Shown here piece by piece: positions 56,048 through 64,000 of a stretch of 64,000 nucleotides of DNA (positions are counted from its first letter, which is position 1; every line of letters starts with the position of its first letter). The notes beneath the pieces are model-generated. The model searched no databases and had not been told where the DNA came from. It was given only the letters and a program-made list of their open reading frames with translations. The DNA is from Methylocapsa sp. S129. GTDB lineage: Bacteria > Pseudomonadota > Alphaproteobacteria > Rhizobiales > Beijerinckiaceae. The stretch lies in assembly GCF_009765995.1 (NCBI RefSeq), contig NZ_LMUI01000019.1, forward strand, positions 62,001 to 126,000. Direction: 5' to 3'. The position numbers were made by a program, and so were the translations under genes.

Positions 56048-58090
56048 ATGCTGGCGTCAATTCAACGTATCGATTGGCGAAACGTCGATTTGCGCGCTCT
56101 GGCGGAGCCTCTCGCCATTCTGTCGCCGCTCGCCTTGATCGTCAGCGGCCAGGAATTCGTGATGTCCTGCGTCGCGCTGCTGTTCGTTCTCCATTCGTGG
56201 CGCGTTCGCGACTTCTCCTGGGCGCGCGAAGGCTGGTTCGCGGCGCTGCTGGCGCTTTGGGCCTATGCGTTCTTGCGCACGCTTCTCTATCAGCCGACCG
56301 CGACGGGCGTGCTGACGGCGTTGCAGTGGATTCATTTCGGCCTTTACGCCGCGGCCCTTGCACGCTGGATACTGCCGGACCAAAAATCGCGCGACCGATT
56401 GCTTTACGCGACCGCCATTTCGCTCACGTTCTTCGCATGCGACGCTCTGCTGCAATATTTCGTCGGTTTTGACATTATCGGCCGGCCGGCGTGGCAGAGC
56501 CGGCTGACCAGCGTGTTCAGGAAACCCTATGTCGGCATCGAGATCGCCTGGCTGTACCTGCCTGCGCTGCTGGGGCTTTGGCAAAAAGGGAACACGCTTT
56601 TAGCGGCGGCCTTCGGTTGTGTTTGCGCCGCCGCGGTTCTGATGAGCGGCGACCGGATGGGCCTGTTGATTTTCGTTTGCAGCGGGCTGCTGGCGGGCCT
56701 CGCCTATCCGGCGTTGCGAAAGCCGTTTCTGTTTTTCCTGCCCGTTGTCGTCGTGATCGCCGGCGCGCTGCTTCTTTATAGTCCGACCATGTATCAGCGT
56801 CAGGTCGCCTCGACCCTCGACGTGATCGAACATGTCGATCGATCGCATTATGGGATCATTTTCAACAGCGCCTTGGATATGGCGCGCGACCACCCGGTTT
56901 TTGGCGTCGGCGTGCACGGATATCAGGCCGTTTGCCTTGAGGAGCGCTACGGGCCGCCGCTGGTGGGCCCCGATCAGCTCCCGCGCTGTGAAGGCCATCC
57001 GCACAATATCTATCTGTTGTGGCTTGTCGAAACCGGAGCGATTGGCCTTATCGGATTCATCGCCTTCGCCGTGTTGTCACTCGCCGCCGTCATACGTTCC
57101 GCTCGCGCCAACGCCGCCAACGCCATTTTCTATGGTTTGGCGGCGACGCTCGTCATGCGATTTTGGCCCTTAGCGGCCGGCACGAGCTTTTATTCATCCT
57201 GGTCGGCGGAGCCCATGTTTTTGGTCCTGGGATGGGTCATGAGCTATTGCCGACCCGCTTGGCTCAAGGTCGCATCCGAGGGGCAGGGCGCGATCGCGTT
57301 CGGCTCGGATCAAACGTCCCCTCCGGAGGCCGCTATGTCTCTTGAGGCGACGGTCGAGGCCGTTCCAGATACGGTGACAATATGCCTGACTAGTTGCGGT
57401 CGCCATGATCTTCTCAAGCGCACGCTCGACAGTTTCCGGGCGCTGCATTCCGGCGGCAAGTTTCTCATTTCCGAGGATTCCGGCGATCCGGCGGTCGTCG
57501 CCCAGGTCAAGGCCGCCTATCCGGACATGACGATCCTCTCGGGATCCGAGCGCCTCGGCCTCATGCGTTCGATCGACAGGCTTTATAGCGCGGTTGAAAC
57601 GCCCTATCTGTTTCATCTCGACGACGACTGGCTTTTCGACCGGCCGGTCGATTGGCGGTCGGCGATCGCCGTGCTAGAGACGCGCGACGATATCGCCAAT
57701 GTCGCCATGCGTTACTTTTCCGAAGTGAAGAAGAAATATCATCCTCGATCCGACCCGCTGACCGTGAATGGCGCCTCATTTCGCGTGATGCATCGCGACG
57801 CGCATCCTGAAGTCTTCGGCTGGTCGCACAGCCCCGGACTTATGCGCACGAAACTCTATTGGACCTATGCCCCGTTTGGTCGAATGCGGCACGATCAGCT
57901 CTCCGGGCTCATCAAGCGTGAAGGCGGACGGGAAGCGTATTTCATTCCCGGCGTCGCGCATCACATCGGCCTGAAGCGCACGGTCACCGACCCGACTCTG
58001 CCGGCCCGACCGACCTTCAAGCCCGCCAAATGGCTGCGCTGGATGAAGAAACGGCTTTATTACGCGGGGCTGCGGACGGAGCCGTTTTGA
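56048..58090 (+). CDS. O-antigen ligase/polymerase-like protein fused to a GT-A glycosyltransferase
   Basis: A 680-residue protein of two parts. Residues about 15-415 form ten or so membrane helices with the Wzy_C/O-antigen-ligase loop DHPVFGVGVHGYQ and the conserved GHPHNIYLLWLVETGAIGLIGF. After a short linker, residues about 435-680 form a cytosolic glycosyltransferase-like domain: VTICLTSCGRHDLLKRTLDSF, then the acidic HLDDDWLF where DxD would bind metal. A GTG at 56018 would add ten residues. The next gene, another glycosyltransferase, overlaps its stop, so both act in one surface glycan pathway. Confidence 0.75.
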   Translation: MLASIQRIDWRNVDLRALAEPLAILSPLALIVSGQEFVMSCVALLFVLHSWRVRDFSWAREGWFAALLALWAYAFLRTLLYQPTATGVLTALQWIHFGLYAAALARWILPDQKSRDRLLYATAISLTFFACDALLQYFVGFDIIGRPAWQSRLTSVFRKPYVGIEIAWLYLPALLGLWQKGNTLLAAAFGCVCAAAVLMSGDRMGLLIFVCSGLLAGLAYPALRKPFLFFLPVVVVIAGALLLYSPTMYQRQVASTLDVIEHVDRSHYGIIFNSALDMARDHPVFGVGVHGYQAVCLEERYGPPLVGPDQLPRCEGHPHNIYLLWLVETGAIGLIGFIAFAVLSLAAVIRSARANAANAIFYGLAATLVMRFWPLAAGTSFYSSWSAEPMFLVLGWVMSYCRPAWLKVASEGQGAIAFGSDQTSPPEAAMSLEATVEAVPDTVTICLTSCGRHDLLKRTLDSFRALHSGGKFLISEDSGDPAVVAQVKAAYPDMTILSGSERLGLMRSIDRLYSAVETPYLFHLDDDWLFDRPVDWRSAIAVLETRDDIANVAMRYFSEVKKKYHPRSDPLTVNGASFRVMHRDAHPEVFGWSHSPGLMRTKLYWTYAPFGRMRHDQLSGLIKREGGREAYFIPGVAHHIGLKRTVTDPTLPARPTFKPAKWLRWMKKRLYYAGLRTEPF

Positions 58091-58875
58091 CCGTGTCGGC
58101 CGCGCCGCCGCCGATTGGCCTGAGCGTATTGATCCGCACGCTGAACGAGGCGGATCGTCTCGCGCGCACTTTGCAGGCGGTCCAGCCGCTGGGCGCGGAA
58201 ATCGTTATTATCGACGCAGACTCAAAAGACGACACCGTCGCGATCGCGCGATCTTTTGGCGCGATCGTCATCAACAATCCATGGCCCGGATTTGGTCCAC
58301 AGCGTCGATTTGGCGAAGACAAATGCAGCCATGATTTTATTTTCTCGCTGGATGCGGATGAGGTCCTCACCGATGCAATCGTCGCGGAAATCCGCGGCGT
58401 GTTTTTGCGGGGAGCGCCGCCACGGTTGATGATCGTTCGCAAAGCCGTCGTGTTCCCCCATCACGACAAGCCGCCGCCCTGGCCGTTCTGCCACGAGCAG
58501 ATTCTCATCTACGATCGCCGCATCGCGCGCACCGGCCTCAATCCCAATTGGGACCAGTTGGAGATTTCGGCCGCCGACAAGCCGGTGCGATTGAAAAATC
58601 CCTTGTGGCATTTCAGCCTGAGAAATCTGAATCATGCGGTGTCGAAAGCGCTATTCGTGGGTCAACTCGCCGCCGACACGCAGCGTCCGCGTTTGCGCCT
58701 TGGATTGGCGTTGCGGCTGCCGTTCGAATTTCCGATCGCCTTCCTGAAATATTATTTCTTGCGCCGATACTTTCTCGCCGGGCTTGATGGATTTGTTTAC
58801 GGAATGGTGGGCGCCTTCAGCCGGTTCATTCGCATCGCCTTGATGGCCGAGAAGCGCCCGCAAGAAGGGAAATAA
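58087..58875 (+). CDS. Glycosyltransferase family 2 (WaaE/KdtX-like)
   Basis: A 262-residue GT-A enzyme. LSVLIRTLNEADRLARTLQAV opens the nucleotide-binding fold, IVIIDADSKDDTVAIA and FSLDADEVLTDAI give the DxD metal site, and NNPWPGFGPQRRFGEDKCSHDFI is typical of the WaaE/KdtX group that modifies LPS core. A C-terminal hydrophobic-basic helix suggests membrane association. Start is TTG 58087 overlapping the upstream stop, or GTG 58093; either way translation is coupled to the fusion gene. Confidence 0.88.
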   Translation: MTVSAAPPPIGLSVLIRTLNEADRLARTLQAVQPLGAEIVIIDADSKDDTVAIARSFGAIVINNPWPGFGPQRRFGEDKCSHDFIFSLDADEVLTDAIVAEIRGVFLRGAPPRLMIVRKAVVFPHHDKPPPWPFCHEQILIYDRRIARTGLNPNWDQLEISAADKPVRLKNPLWHFSLRNLNHAVSKALFVGQLAADTQRPRLRLGLALRLPFEFPIAFLKYYFLRRYFLAGLDGFVYGMVGAFSRFIRIALMAEKRPQEGK

Positions 58876-58986
58876 GCTGGGCGTCGCGGCACGCTTCGAC
58901 GGACGTGGGCGGCCTGAAGGAAGCGGGTGGCGCGCAGCCTTGGGGTTGTCCGCGCCAGTCGCCCATGTTAGCCACGCTCGGTTAGT

Positions 58987-59063
58987 CGGGGTATAGCGCA
59001 GCCCGGTAGCGCGGAAGTTTTGGGTACTTCAGGTCGCAGGTTCGAATCCTGCTGCCCCGACCA
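58987..59063 (+). tRNA. tRNA-Pro (TGG)
   Basis: Acceptor CGGGGTA (58987) pairs with TGCCCCG; D loop AGCCCGGTAGC; anticodon loop TTTTGGGTA gives anticodon TGG; T arm GGTTCGAATCC; CCA encoded at 59061-59063. It lies in the gap before the NDUFS4-like gene. Confidence 0.95.
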
Positions 59064-59160
59064 ATGAAGCTAGGTTCCCAAAAAAATTGCAGATTTTTTA
59101 GACAAAACGATGCGATAAAACGAAGATCGGCATTCCTCACACGCGAGCGCGACGGCAGAC

Positions 59161-59463
59161 ATGACCGCACGAATCTATCGCCCCACCCGCAACGCCATGC
59201 AATCGGGCCAGGCCAAGGACAAATGGCTGCTGGAATATGAGCCGGAAACGCCGCGCCAGATCGAGCCGCTGATGGGCTGGACCAGTTCAACCGATATGAA
59301 GGCGCAGATAAAATTGCGCTTCGACGCCAAAGAAGACGCGATCGCCTATGCGCAGCGCAATGGAATCGCCTATCGCGTGGAGGAGCCAAAGGAAGCGATC
59401 CGCAAGGTCGTTTCCTATTCCGACAACTTCAAGACGAATCGCGCCGTTCCGTGGTCGCATTAG
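59161..59463 (+). CDS. NADH-ubiquinone oxidoreductase NDUFS4-like accessory subunit
   Basis: A 100-residue protein of the ETC complex I subunit family, homologue of mitochondrial NDUFS4, an accessory subunit found in alphaproteobacteria. Seen: ARIYRPTRNAMQSGQAKDKWLLEYEP, then the conserved PLMGWTSSTDMKAQIKLRF and a final YSDNFKTNRAVPWSH. It is a lone gene between two tRNAs, far from a nuo operon in this window. Confidence 0.94.
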   Translation: MTARIYRPTRNAMQSGQAKDKWLLEYEPETPRQIEPLMGWTSSTDMKAQIKLRFDAKEDAIAYAQRNGIAYRVEEPKEAIRKVVSYSDNFKTNRAVPWSH

Positions 59464-59485
59464 CCTTAACGGCCCGCGGCGTCAG

Positions 59486-59562
59486 GGCTCCGTAGCTCAG
59501 CTGGATAGAGCAGCCGCCTTCTAAGCGGCAGGTCGCAGGTTCGAGCCCTGCCGGAGTCGCCA
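59486..59562 (+). tRNA. tRNA-Arg (TCT)
   Basis: Acceptor GGCTCCG (59486) pairs with CGGAGTC at 59552-59558 including one G-U; anticodon stem-loop CCGCCTTCTAAGCGG gives anticodon TCT; T arm AGGTTCGAGCCCT; CCA at 59560-59562. It begins 22 bases after the NDUFS4-like stop. Confidence 0.95.
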
Positions 59563-59739
59563 GCAAAAACAATCGTTTACACGAATATTCGAGGGTTTTT
59601 AATAGCGCGTGGGCCCAAGGGCGCCGCGCGAGCTTTTTTTGTCGGCCGCGACCGTGAATGGGCGGGCCGGCGCTTCATCCTCCGTTCAGGTGAGCCATGA
59701 TGATATGTCCCGGTATGGGCAACTATGGAGGAATAAACC

Positions 59740-60018
59740 ATGTCCCGTAACTTCGCGACTTCTTCTCTGGCGGCGCTCGCCGGCGCTGCAATGCTGGCGC
59801 TCTCGATGAGCCCCGCGTCGGCGTTCACCCTGGCGTCGCCTTCGCTCGAACAACCCGTCGCTTCCGCGCAAATCGAGAAAGTGTGGTGGCATCACGGTTG
59901 GGGCGGCGGTTGGCACGGCGGCTGGCACCGTTGGGGCGGCGGCTGGGGTCCAGGTTGGGGCTACGGCGGACCTCATTGCTGGCGCGGCTATTGGGGCCAT
60001 CTCCACTGCAATTATTGA
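59740..60018 (+). CDS. Small exported His/Gly/Trp-rich protein
   Basis: A 92-residue protein with a signal peptide (SSLAALAGAAMLALSMSPASA) and a mature part of about 62 residues dominated by Gly, Trp and His, with units such as HGWGGGWHGG and GPGWGYGG, and two cysteines near the end. Similar low-complexity exported proteins are scattered through methylotrophic and phototrophic rhizobiales, without a known role; metal binding is a plausible guess. GGAGGA precedes the ATG by about eight bases. A hairpin follows the stop. Confidence 0.75.
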   Translation: MSRNFATSSLAALAGAAMLALSMSPASAFTLASPSLEQPVASAQIEKVWWHHGWGGGWHGGWHRWGGGWGPGWGYGGPHCWRGYWGHLHCNY

Positions 60019-60070
60019 GGGCGCGATGGCGGCCGAATCGTCGGCCCGATCGTAATCCTCAATGAACAAT

Positions 60071-60096
60071 GGCCGCCGGCGTAATCTCCGGCGGCC
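60071..60096. terminator. Hairpin downstream of small exported gene
   Basis: GGCCGCCGG / CCGGCGGCC, a perfect nine-pair stem with an eight-base loop, 52 bases after the stop at 60018. It lacks a T-run, so it is a possible terminator or stability element only. Confidence 0.45.
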
Positions 60097-60307
60097 GTCA
60101 ACAGGCGCAAACCGGGCGTTAGGCGCTCTTTTCGCCTCCATTGTTGAGCCTGCCGCACACTTCCATGGCTTGTCGCCGCCGCGGCGGCGCCTCGCTTGAA
60201 AGTGTTCAAATTTCGGGGATCGCATTGCTGCAATGCAGCGGTGTGTGTTGCCGACAACATGGGTCTGTGGCAAGAGCTTGCTCCCACCACCATTACAACG
60301 GAATGAG

Positions 60308-60724
60308 ATGTCTATTTTTAACGGAAACAGCTTTCTAGATCGACAGACTGCCGCAGCGAACGCCAGAAAAGCCCAAGCGGAAAAATTTCTGGCCAGACCG
60401 AAATACGACCCCAACGATCCCGCCATCATCGAACGCGAAGCCAAGCGCCGGGCTATCGTCGAAGCGCGCGAGCTTCGGGCCGCGCAGCGTCAGGTGCAGA
60501 AAGAAGCCGCCGAGGCCGAGCGATTGGCTAAATTGGCCGCTGAAGAAATCGCCAGACAGGAAGCTTTGAAGGCCGAGGCCATCGCGCGAGAAATCGCCCA
60601 TGCCGAAAAGGTCGCGCGCGAGGAAGCGCTTGAAGCCGAGCGCAAGCTGGAGCGCGACGCCCGCTACGCCGCACGCAAGGCGCGCAAGAACCAGCGCAAG
60701 AGCGAAATTCAGCGCTACCGTTGA
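60308..60724 (+). CDS. DUF6481 family protein (charged coiled-coil)
   Basis: A 138-residue protein that is almost entirely a charged Ala/Glu/Lys/Arg helix after the start MSIFNGNSFLDRQTAAANARKA. It resembles DUF6481 proteins, which have no known function. There is no signal peptide, membrane segment or enzymatic motif. Predicted coiled coil spans about 45-130. The ATG at 60308 follows the family; upstream in-frame codons lack similarity. Confidence 0.78.
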   Translation: MSIFNGNSFLDRQTAAANARKAQAEKFLARPKYDPNDPAIIEREAKRRAIVEARELRAAQRQVQKEAAEAERLAKLAAEEIARQEALKAEAIAREIAHAEKVAREEALEAERKLERDARYAARKARKNQRKSEIQRYR

Positions 60725-60854
60725 GCGGTCGCCCGGCCCAACGCGAGCCGGGCAAATCAATTTTCGAATGCGGCTGAAATAAGCCCGGAGCCGCCGAAAC
60801 GGACCGGGCCTCGAAGCGCCTTCTGCGGGGCGTCTCGTGGAGGCGGACGTCCGC

Positions 60855-61352
60855 TTACTTGGTCGCCTGAATGCTGTCAGAGATGGCTTTCAGTTCCGCG
60901 CCATTGGCCTTTTCGCCCTCGCTCGATCCCCAATAATACAGCAGCAGGAACTTGCCCTTCGCATTGGTCTGGACCAGCGTCAGGCTGATGTTCGCGGGAC
61001 CGTCTTTGTCTTTGCCCGTAAAAGCGAGGTCAAAGGCGGCAAGGTTGTTGATCTTGATATCTTTGGTTTTCATGCTGTCGGGGTCGATCGTCACCCCGTT
61101 CTTGATGAAATATTTGAGGCCTTCCTCCGTCGCCGACTTCACGTCCGCCGCATCGACCGATTCGAAGGCGACATAGAGCTTGCCATCGGCGGAGGTTCCT
61201 TCGACGCCGCCGTCGTAAGCATTGGGACCCCAGGTGTCGGGGATGCTCACTGTCGCGATCGGATTTTCCGCGGGGACTGGAAACGTGCCGGCAATCGCCA
61301 GCGACGGCCCCAGGCATAGGGCGAGCAAGGCAAAAATGGCGTGGCGCTTCAT
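60855..61352 (-). CDS. Exported protein of unknown function
   Basis: A 165-residue protein with a clear signal peptide (MKRHAIFALLALCLGPSLAIA, cleavage at AIA) and a mature alpha/beta domain: PVPAENPIATVSIPDTWGP at the start, then YVAFESVDAADVKSATEEGLKYFIKNGVTID and a final LLLYYWGSSEGEKANGAELKAISDSI. The pattern of a strand with a following helix recalls small periplasmic lipid- or peptide-binding folds, but no family is recognised with confidence. It sits between DUF6481 and metC on the metC strand. Confidence 0.7.
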   Translation of the reverse strand: MKRHAIFALLALCLGPSLAIAGTFPVPAENPIATVSIPDTWGPNAYDGGVEGTSADGKLYVAFESVDAADVKSATEEGLKYFIKNGVTIDPDSMKTKDIKINNLAAFDLAFTGKDKDGPANISLTLVQTNAKGKFLLLYYWGSSEGEKANGAELKAISDSIQATK

Positions 61353-61474
61353 GGCGGTCTCCGTCGGTCATGGGGTTGATCGCCCCCAGCGGCAATCGCT
61401 GCGAGCATCCTGGAATTATTGCTTGAAGTCGAGCCCCAAATCGCGTCGCTGGCGCCTTTTCGCGCAATCAAAAC

Positions 61475-62671
61475 CTAGGGTTCGTCGGAGGCTTTTCGCA
61501 ACCGCGCAAAACCGCGATCGAGATCCTCCTTCAAGTCCTCGATATCTTCGAGGCCGACCGAAAAGCGCAGGGTCGGGCCGCCTGGCGCCCATTGCGTCGC
61601 GGTGCGATATTTCGTGCAATCGAAGGGGATGACGAGGCTTTCGAAACCGCCCCAGGAATAGCCCATGCCGAACAATTCGAGTCCGTCCAGCATTGCCGCG
61701 ACGGCCCGATCGGAGACCGGATTCAGCACGATGCTGAACAGCCCCGACGATCCCGTGAAATCGCGCTTCCAGATTTCATGGCCGGGATAATCGGGCAGAG
61801 CGGGATGGACGATTCTTTTCACCTCGGCGCGCCCTTTGAGCCAATGGGCGAGGGCGAGCGCCTGACGTTCGGCTTCACGCAGGCGCAATTCCATCGTGCG
61901 CAAGCCGCGCAGCGCGAGATAGACGTCCTCGGGGCCGGGTTGAACAGCCAGCGAATCGACCATTTTATGGAGGCGCGGAAACCAGGCGGCATTGGCGGAT
62001 ACGAGACCAAGAAGCAGGTCCGAATGGCCGGACAGATATTTCGTGCCGGCCTCGACAGCCAGATCGACGCCATGCGCGTGCGGCGAGAAGAACAGAGGCG
62101 TCGCCCAGGTATTGTCCATGATGACGCAGACGCCCTTCTCGCGCGCGACCGCCGCTATGGCGGGGATGTCCTGCATGTCGAGAGATTGCGATCCGGGCGC
62201 CTCGACGAATATCGCGCGTGTGTTGGGTCGCATCAGCGCCCCGACTCCAGCGCCAATCGCGGGGTCGTAATAAGTCGTCTCGACGCCCATCCGCTTGAGG
62301 ATCGTGTCGCAATAGATGCGCGCCGGTTGATAGGCGGCGTCGGTCATCAGCAGATGATCGCCCGCGCTGAGAGCGGTCGTCAGCGCGGCGATAATGGCGA
62401 AAAGACCCGAAGGGACCAGCACCGTTCCGGCGGCGCCGGAAATCTCGCTCCAGGCTTCGCATAAAGCGTCGGTGGTCGGCGTGCCATGGGTACCGTAGGT
62501 ATAGCGCTGATTGCGCTTCTTCATCGTCTCGACGTCGGGAAACAGCACGGTCGAGCCGCGATAGGCGGGATAATTGATAAAACCATGGTTCGCTTCGGAA
62601 TCGCGGCCGAGGTGCACGAGACGCGAGCGCGAACGGAGCTTTTTCTTGGCCTCCGGAGTCAATTTGGTCAT
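61475..62671 (-). CDS. metC: Cystathionine beta-lyase
   Basis: A 398-residue PLP enzyme splitting cystathionine to homocysteine in methionine synthesis. Motifs: RYTYGTHGTPTTDAL, VLVPSGLFAIIAALTT, VIMDNTWATPLFFSP and the PLP lysine in VEAGTKYLSGHSDLLLG; GYSWGGFESLVIPF closes the active site. It belongs to the MetC rather than cystathionine gamma-synthase group as judged by GYSWGGFESL. The gene is divergent from the aapJ-type gene, a conserved rhizobial arrangement. Confidence 0.92.
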   Translation of the reverse strand: MTKLTPEAKKKLRSRSRLVHLGRDSEANHGFINYPAYRGSTVLFPDVETMKKRNQRYTYGTHGTPTTDALCEAWSEISGAAGTVLVPSGLFAIIAALTTALSAGDHLLMTDAAYQPARIYCDTILKRMGVETTYYDPAIGAGVGALMRPNTRAIFVEAPGSQSLDMQDIPAIAAVAREKGVCVIMDNTWATPLFFSPHAHGVDLAVEAGTKYLSGHSDLLLGLVSANAAWFPRLHKMVDSLAVQPGPEDVYLALRGLRTMELRLREAERQALALAHWLKGRAEVKRIVHPALPDYPGHEIWKRDFTGSSGLFSIVLNPVSDRAVAAMLDGLELFGMGYSWGGFESLVIPFDCTKYRTATQWAPGGPTLRFSVGLEDIEDLKEDLDRGFARLRKASDEP

Positions 62672-63086
62672 TTCATTCGGTCTCCACGCCAGGCCGCGGC
62701 AAAGTGAAGAGCGCGCAAGCGCCCGTCAACCGGGAAACAATATCGTGAAGAGACCGCCATGCGAGACGGGCGGCGATCTACGGGCGGTGAGGCAGCGACC
62801 TGCGGGCGGGGCGTTCTTTTTCAAAGAACAATCTCTCGACAAATTCTATTTTACAGAATAAGATTCTCGGGCGCCTGGCGCGAGGACTTCATGCGAGACA
62901 AGCGACCAACAGAAGCGCGGCAAAAGGCGGCGCGAAACTAAACCGGCTTGCAAACCTCTGATATCGCCCGTTTCGCGGTACTAAACTCGATATGATTCAG
63001 CGCGCCGCACGATTGCAAGGCAGAGCCCTTCCGCCGCCCGCGCCTTCGACATAGGATCGCCTCGTTATCTCTGGGGAGTTCAAGCG
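62672..63086. other. Intergenic region between metC and aapJ-like gene
   Basis: No gene is supported. It contains alternating ATTCT-AGAAT-ATTCT words at 62843-62867 in an AT-rich patch, and the second copy of the 60-bp element at 62930-62989. Two promoters, one per direction, must lie here. Confidence 0.6.
62930..62989. promoter_or_regulatory. 60-bp conserved intergenic element, copy 2
   Basis: Begins GCGCGAAACTAAACCG and ends TTTCGCGGTACTAAACTCG, as in copy 1 at 6044-6103. CGCGAAAC and GTTTCGCG form a perfect eight-base inverted repeat here. It ends 97 bases before the aapJ start codon. Function is inferred to be regulatory. Confidence 0.6.
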
Positions 63087-64000
63087 ATGAAGCCATTGAT
63101 GTCCTTGTTCGCCGGCGCCGCGTTGGTTTGCGCGAGCGCGTTTGCCGCCGACGCCGGCACGCTCGATCAGATCAAGGCGCGCGGATCGTTGATCTGCGGC
63201 TCCAACATCGGGCTTGCCGGTTTTGCGCTGCCCGACGATCAGGGCGTCTGGAAAGGCCTCGACATTGACGAATGCCGCGCGCTCGCCGCGGCGATCTTCA
63301 ACGATCCTAATAAGGTCAAATTCCTGCCGATCAACGCCAAGGATCGCCCGACGATCCTGGCTTCGGGCGAGATCGACGTGCTGATCCGCAATACGACCTG
63401 GACGATGTCGCGCGAAACCGGCGGCATGTTTTTCACCGGAATCAATTATTACGACGGCCAGGGCTTCATGGTGCGCAAGAAGCTCGGCGTCGATTCCGCG
63501 TTAAAACTCGACGGCGCTTCGGTCTGTATCCAGCAGGGGACGTCGACCGAACTGAACCTGGCCGATTTCTTTCGCGCGCATAATATGAAGTTCGAGCCCG
63601 TGTCTTTCGCCACCGACGACGAGACCGTGAAGGCCTATGATTCGGGGCGTTGCGACGCCTACACCACCGACGCCTCCGGCCTCTATGCGGAACGCCTGAA
63701 ACTGACGGCGCCCGACGATCACATGGTTCTGCCGGAGATCATCTCCAAGGAGCCGCTCGGGCCCTCGGTGCGCAAGGACGACGTGCAATGGTTCCAGATC
63801 GTGCAATGGACGCATTACGCGCTGATCACCGCCGAAGAGGACGGCGTCACCAAAGCCAATGTCGACGACAAATTGAAGTCGGATAATCCCGAAATCCGTC
63901 GGCTTCTCGGGCTCGAGGGCGATTTCGGCAAGGGGCTGGGCCTGACCAACGACTGGGCCTATCGCATCATCAAGGCGGTCGGCAATTACGGCGAATCCTT
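63087..64000 (+). CDS. aapJ: AapJ-type general amino-acid ABC transporter substrate-binding protein, 3' truncated by window
   Basis: The frame stays open to the window end (304 residues visible of about 340). It has a signal peptide (MKPLMSLFAGAALVCASAFAA) and a periplasmic binding fold with LDQIKARGSLICGSNIG at the start, GLDIDECRALAAAIF, LIRNTTWTMSRETG and GVCIQQGTSTE-like ASVCIQQGTSTELNLADFF, all typical of AapJ/BztA. AapJ delivers polar amino acids to the AapQMP permease, whose genes should follow just outside. ATG 63087 is preceded by GGGGAG. Confidence 0.93.
   Translation, partial: MKPLMSLFAGAALVCASAFAADAGTLDQIKARGSLICGSNIGLAGFALPDDQGVWKGLDIDECRALAAAIFNDPNKVKFLPINAKDRPTILASGEIDVLIRNTTWTMSRETGGMFFTGINYYDGQGFMVRKKLGVDSALKLDGASVCIQQGTSTELNLADFFRAHNMKFEPVSFATDDETVKAYDSGRCDAYTTDASGLYAERLKLTAPDDHMVLPEIISKEPLGPSVRKDDVQWFQIVQWTHYALITAEEDGVTKANVDDKLKSDNPEIRRLLGLEGDFGKGLGLTNDWAYRIIKAVGNYGES

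Noticed and set aside
58982-59389. Minus-strand open frame with SRIRTCDL-like text over the tRNA-Pro
   Set aside because: This is the well-known spurious translation opposite a tRNA gene; the NDUFS4-like gene and tRNA on the plus strand explain the DNA.

Overview
The window is GC-rich bacterial chromosome from an alphaproteobacterium, most likely Hyphomicrobiales (Rhizobiales) and possibly the Beijerinckiaceae/Methylocystaceae side. This is inferred from DivK-PleD, PopZ-like, EipB-like, DUF1489, DUF3572, NDUFS4-like, Pcs and AapJ-type proteins, a ClpS-ClpA pair of rhizobial type, a phasin, and a LexA box of the alphaproteobacterial GTTC-N7-GTTC type. No rRNA, integrase, transposase, phage block or CRISPR array is visible. 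It reads as ordinary core chromosome with a few accessory spots.

Layout. 1-2440: 3' end of a biotin-dependent acyl-CoA carboxylase alpha subunit, then a small DUF559 gene bracketed by an inverted 58-bp repeat. 2458-5796: adenosine-deaminase-like, AraC and LysE genes in one direction and a divergent Pr6Pr membrane protein. 5797-10107: DUF1489, a VWA plus membrane-DnaJ pair, and a DD-carpeptidase with a SPOR domain. 10420-14150: phasin with a strong promoter and terminator, then clpS-clpA. 14178-20823: HIT protein, MFS transporter, DsbA-like isomerase, SDR, FemAB-like protein, GDPD, RidA and an EipB-like periplasmic protein. 20848-25849: dinB, divK-pleD, a structured non-coding region, and lexA with its SOS box. 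26316-31584: exonuclease III, lipid A acyltransferase, two cyclophilins, and queA-tgt. 32220-39387: enolase, FtsB-like protein, secreted chorismate mutase, a frameshifted gene, and the glyA-nrdR-ribD-ribE cluster. 39440-48979: pirin, UbiH-like monooxygenase, phosphatidylcholine synthase, tRNA-Cys, pcm-tolC-popZ-valS. 48999-58875: rpe, a WecA/MraY-like enzyme, SDR, CorA, aspS, and an envelope-glycan group that includes a rare-looking ligase-glycosyltransferase fusion. 58987-64000: tRNA-Pro, an NDUFS4-like subunit, tRNA-Arg, small exported and coiled proteins, metC, and divergently the start of an aapJ-type amino-acid-binding protein.

Themes: envelope building (DacC-like, LpxL-like, Wzy/GTs, WecA-like, TolC, Pcs, EipB-like), cell-cycle control (DivK, PleD, PopZ, FtsB), translation and tRNA modification (valS, aspS, queA, tgt, three tRNAs), DNA damage response (lexA, dinB, xthA) and one-carbon/riboflavin metabolism. 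No complete new multi-gene system was recognised. The most promising unexplained signals are a 60-bp element with identical arms in front of two unrelated genes (6044 and 62930), a structured RNA candidate between pleD and lexA, and the bipartite repeat family with an apparently compensated hairpin.
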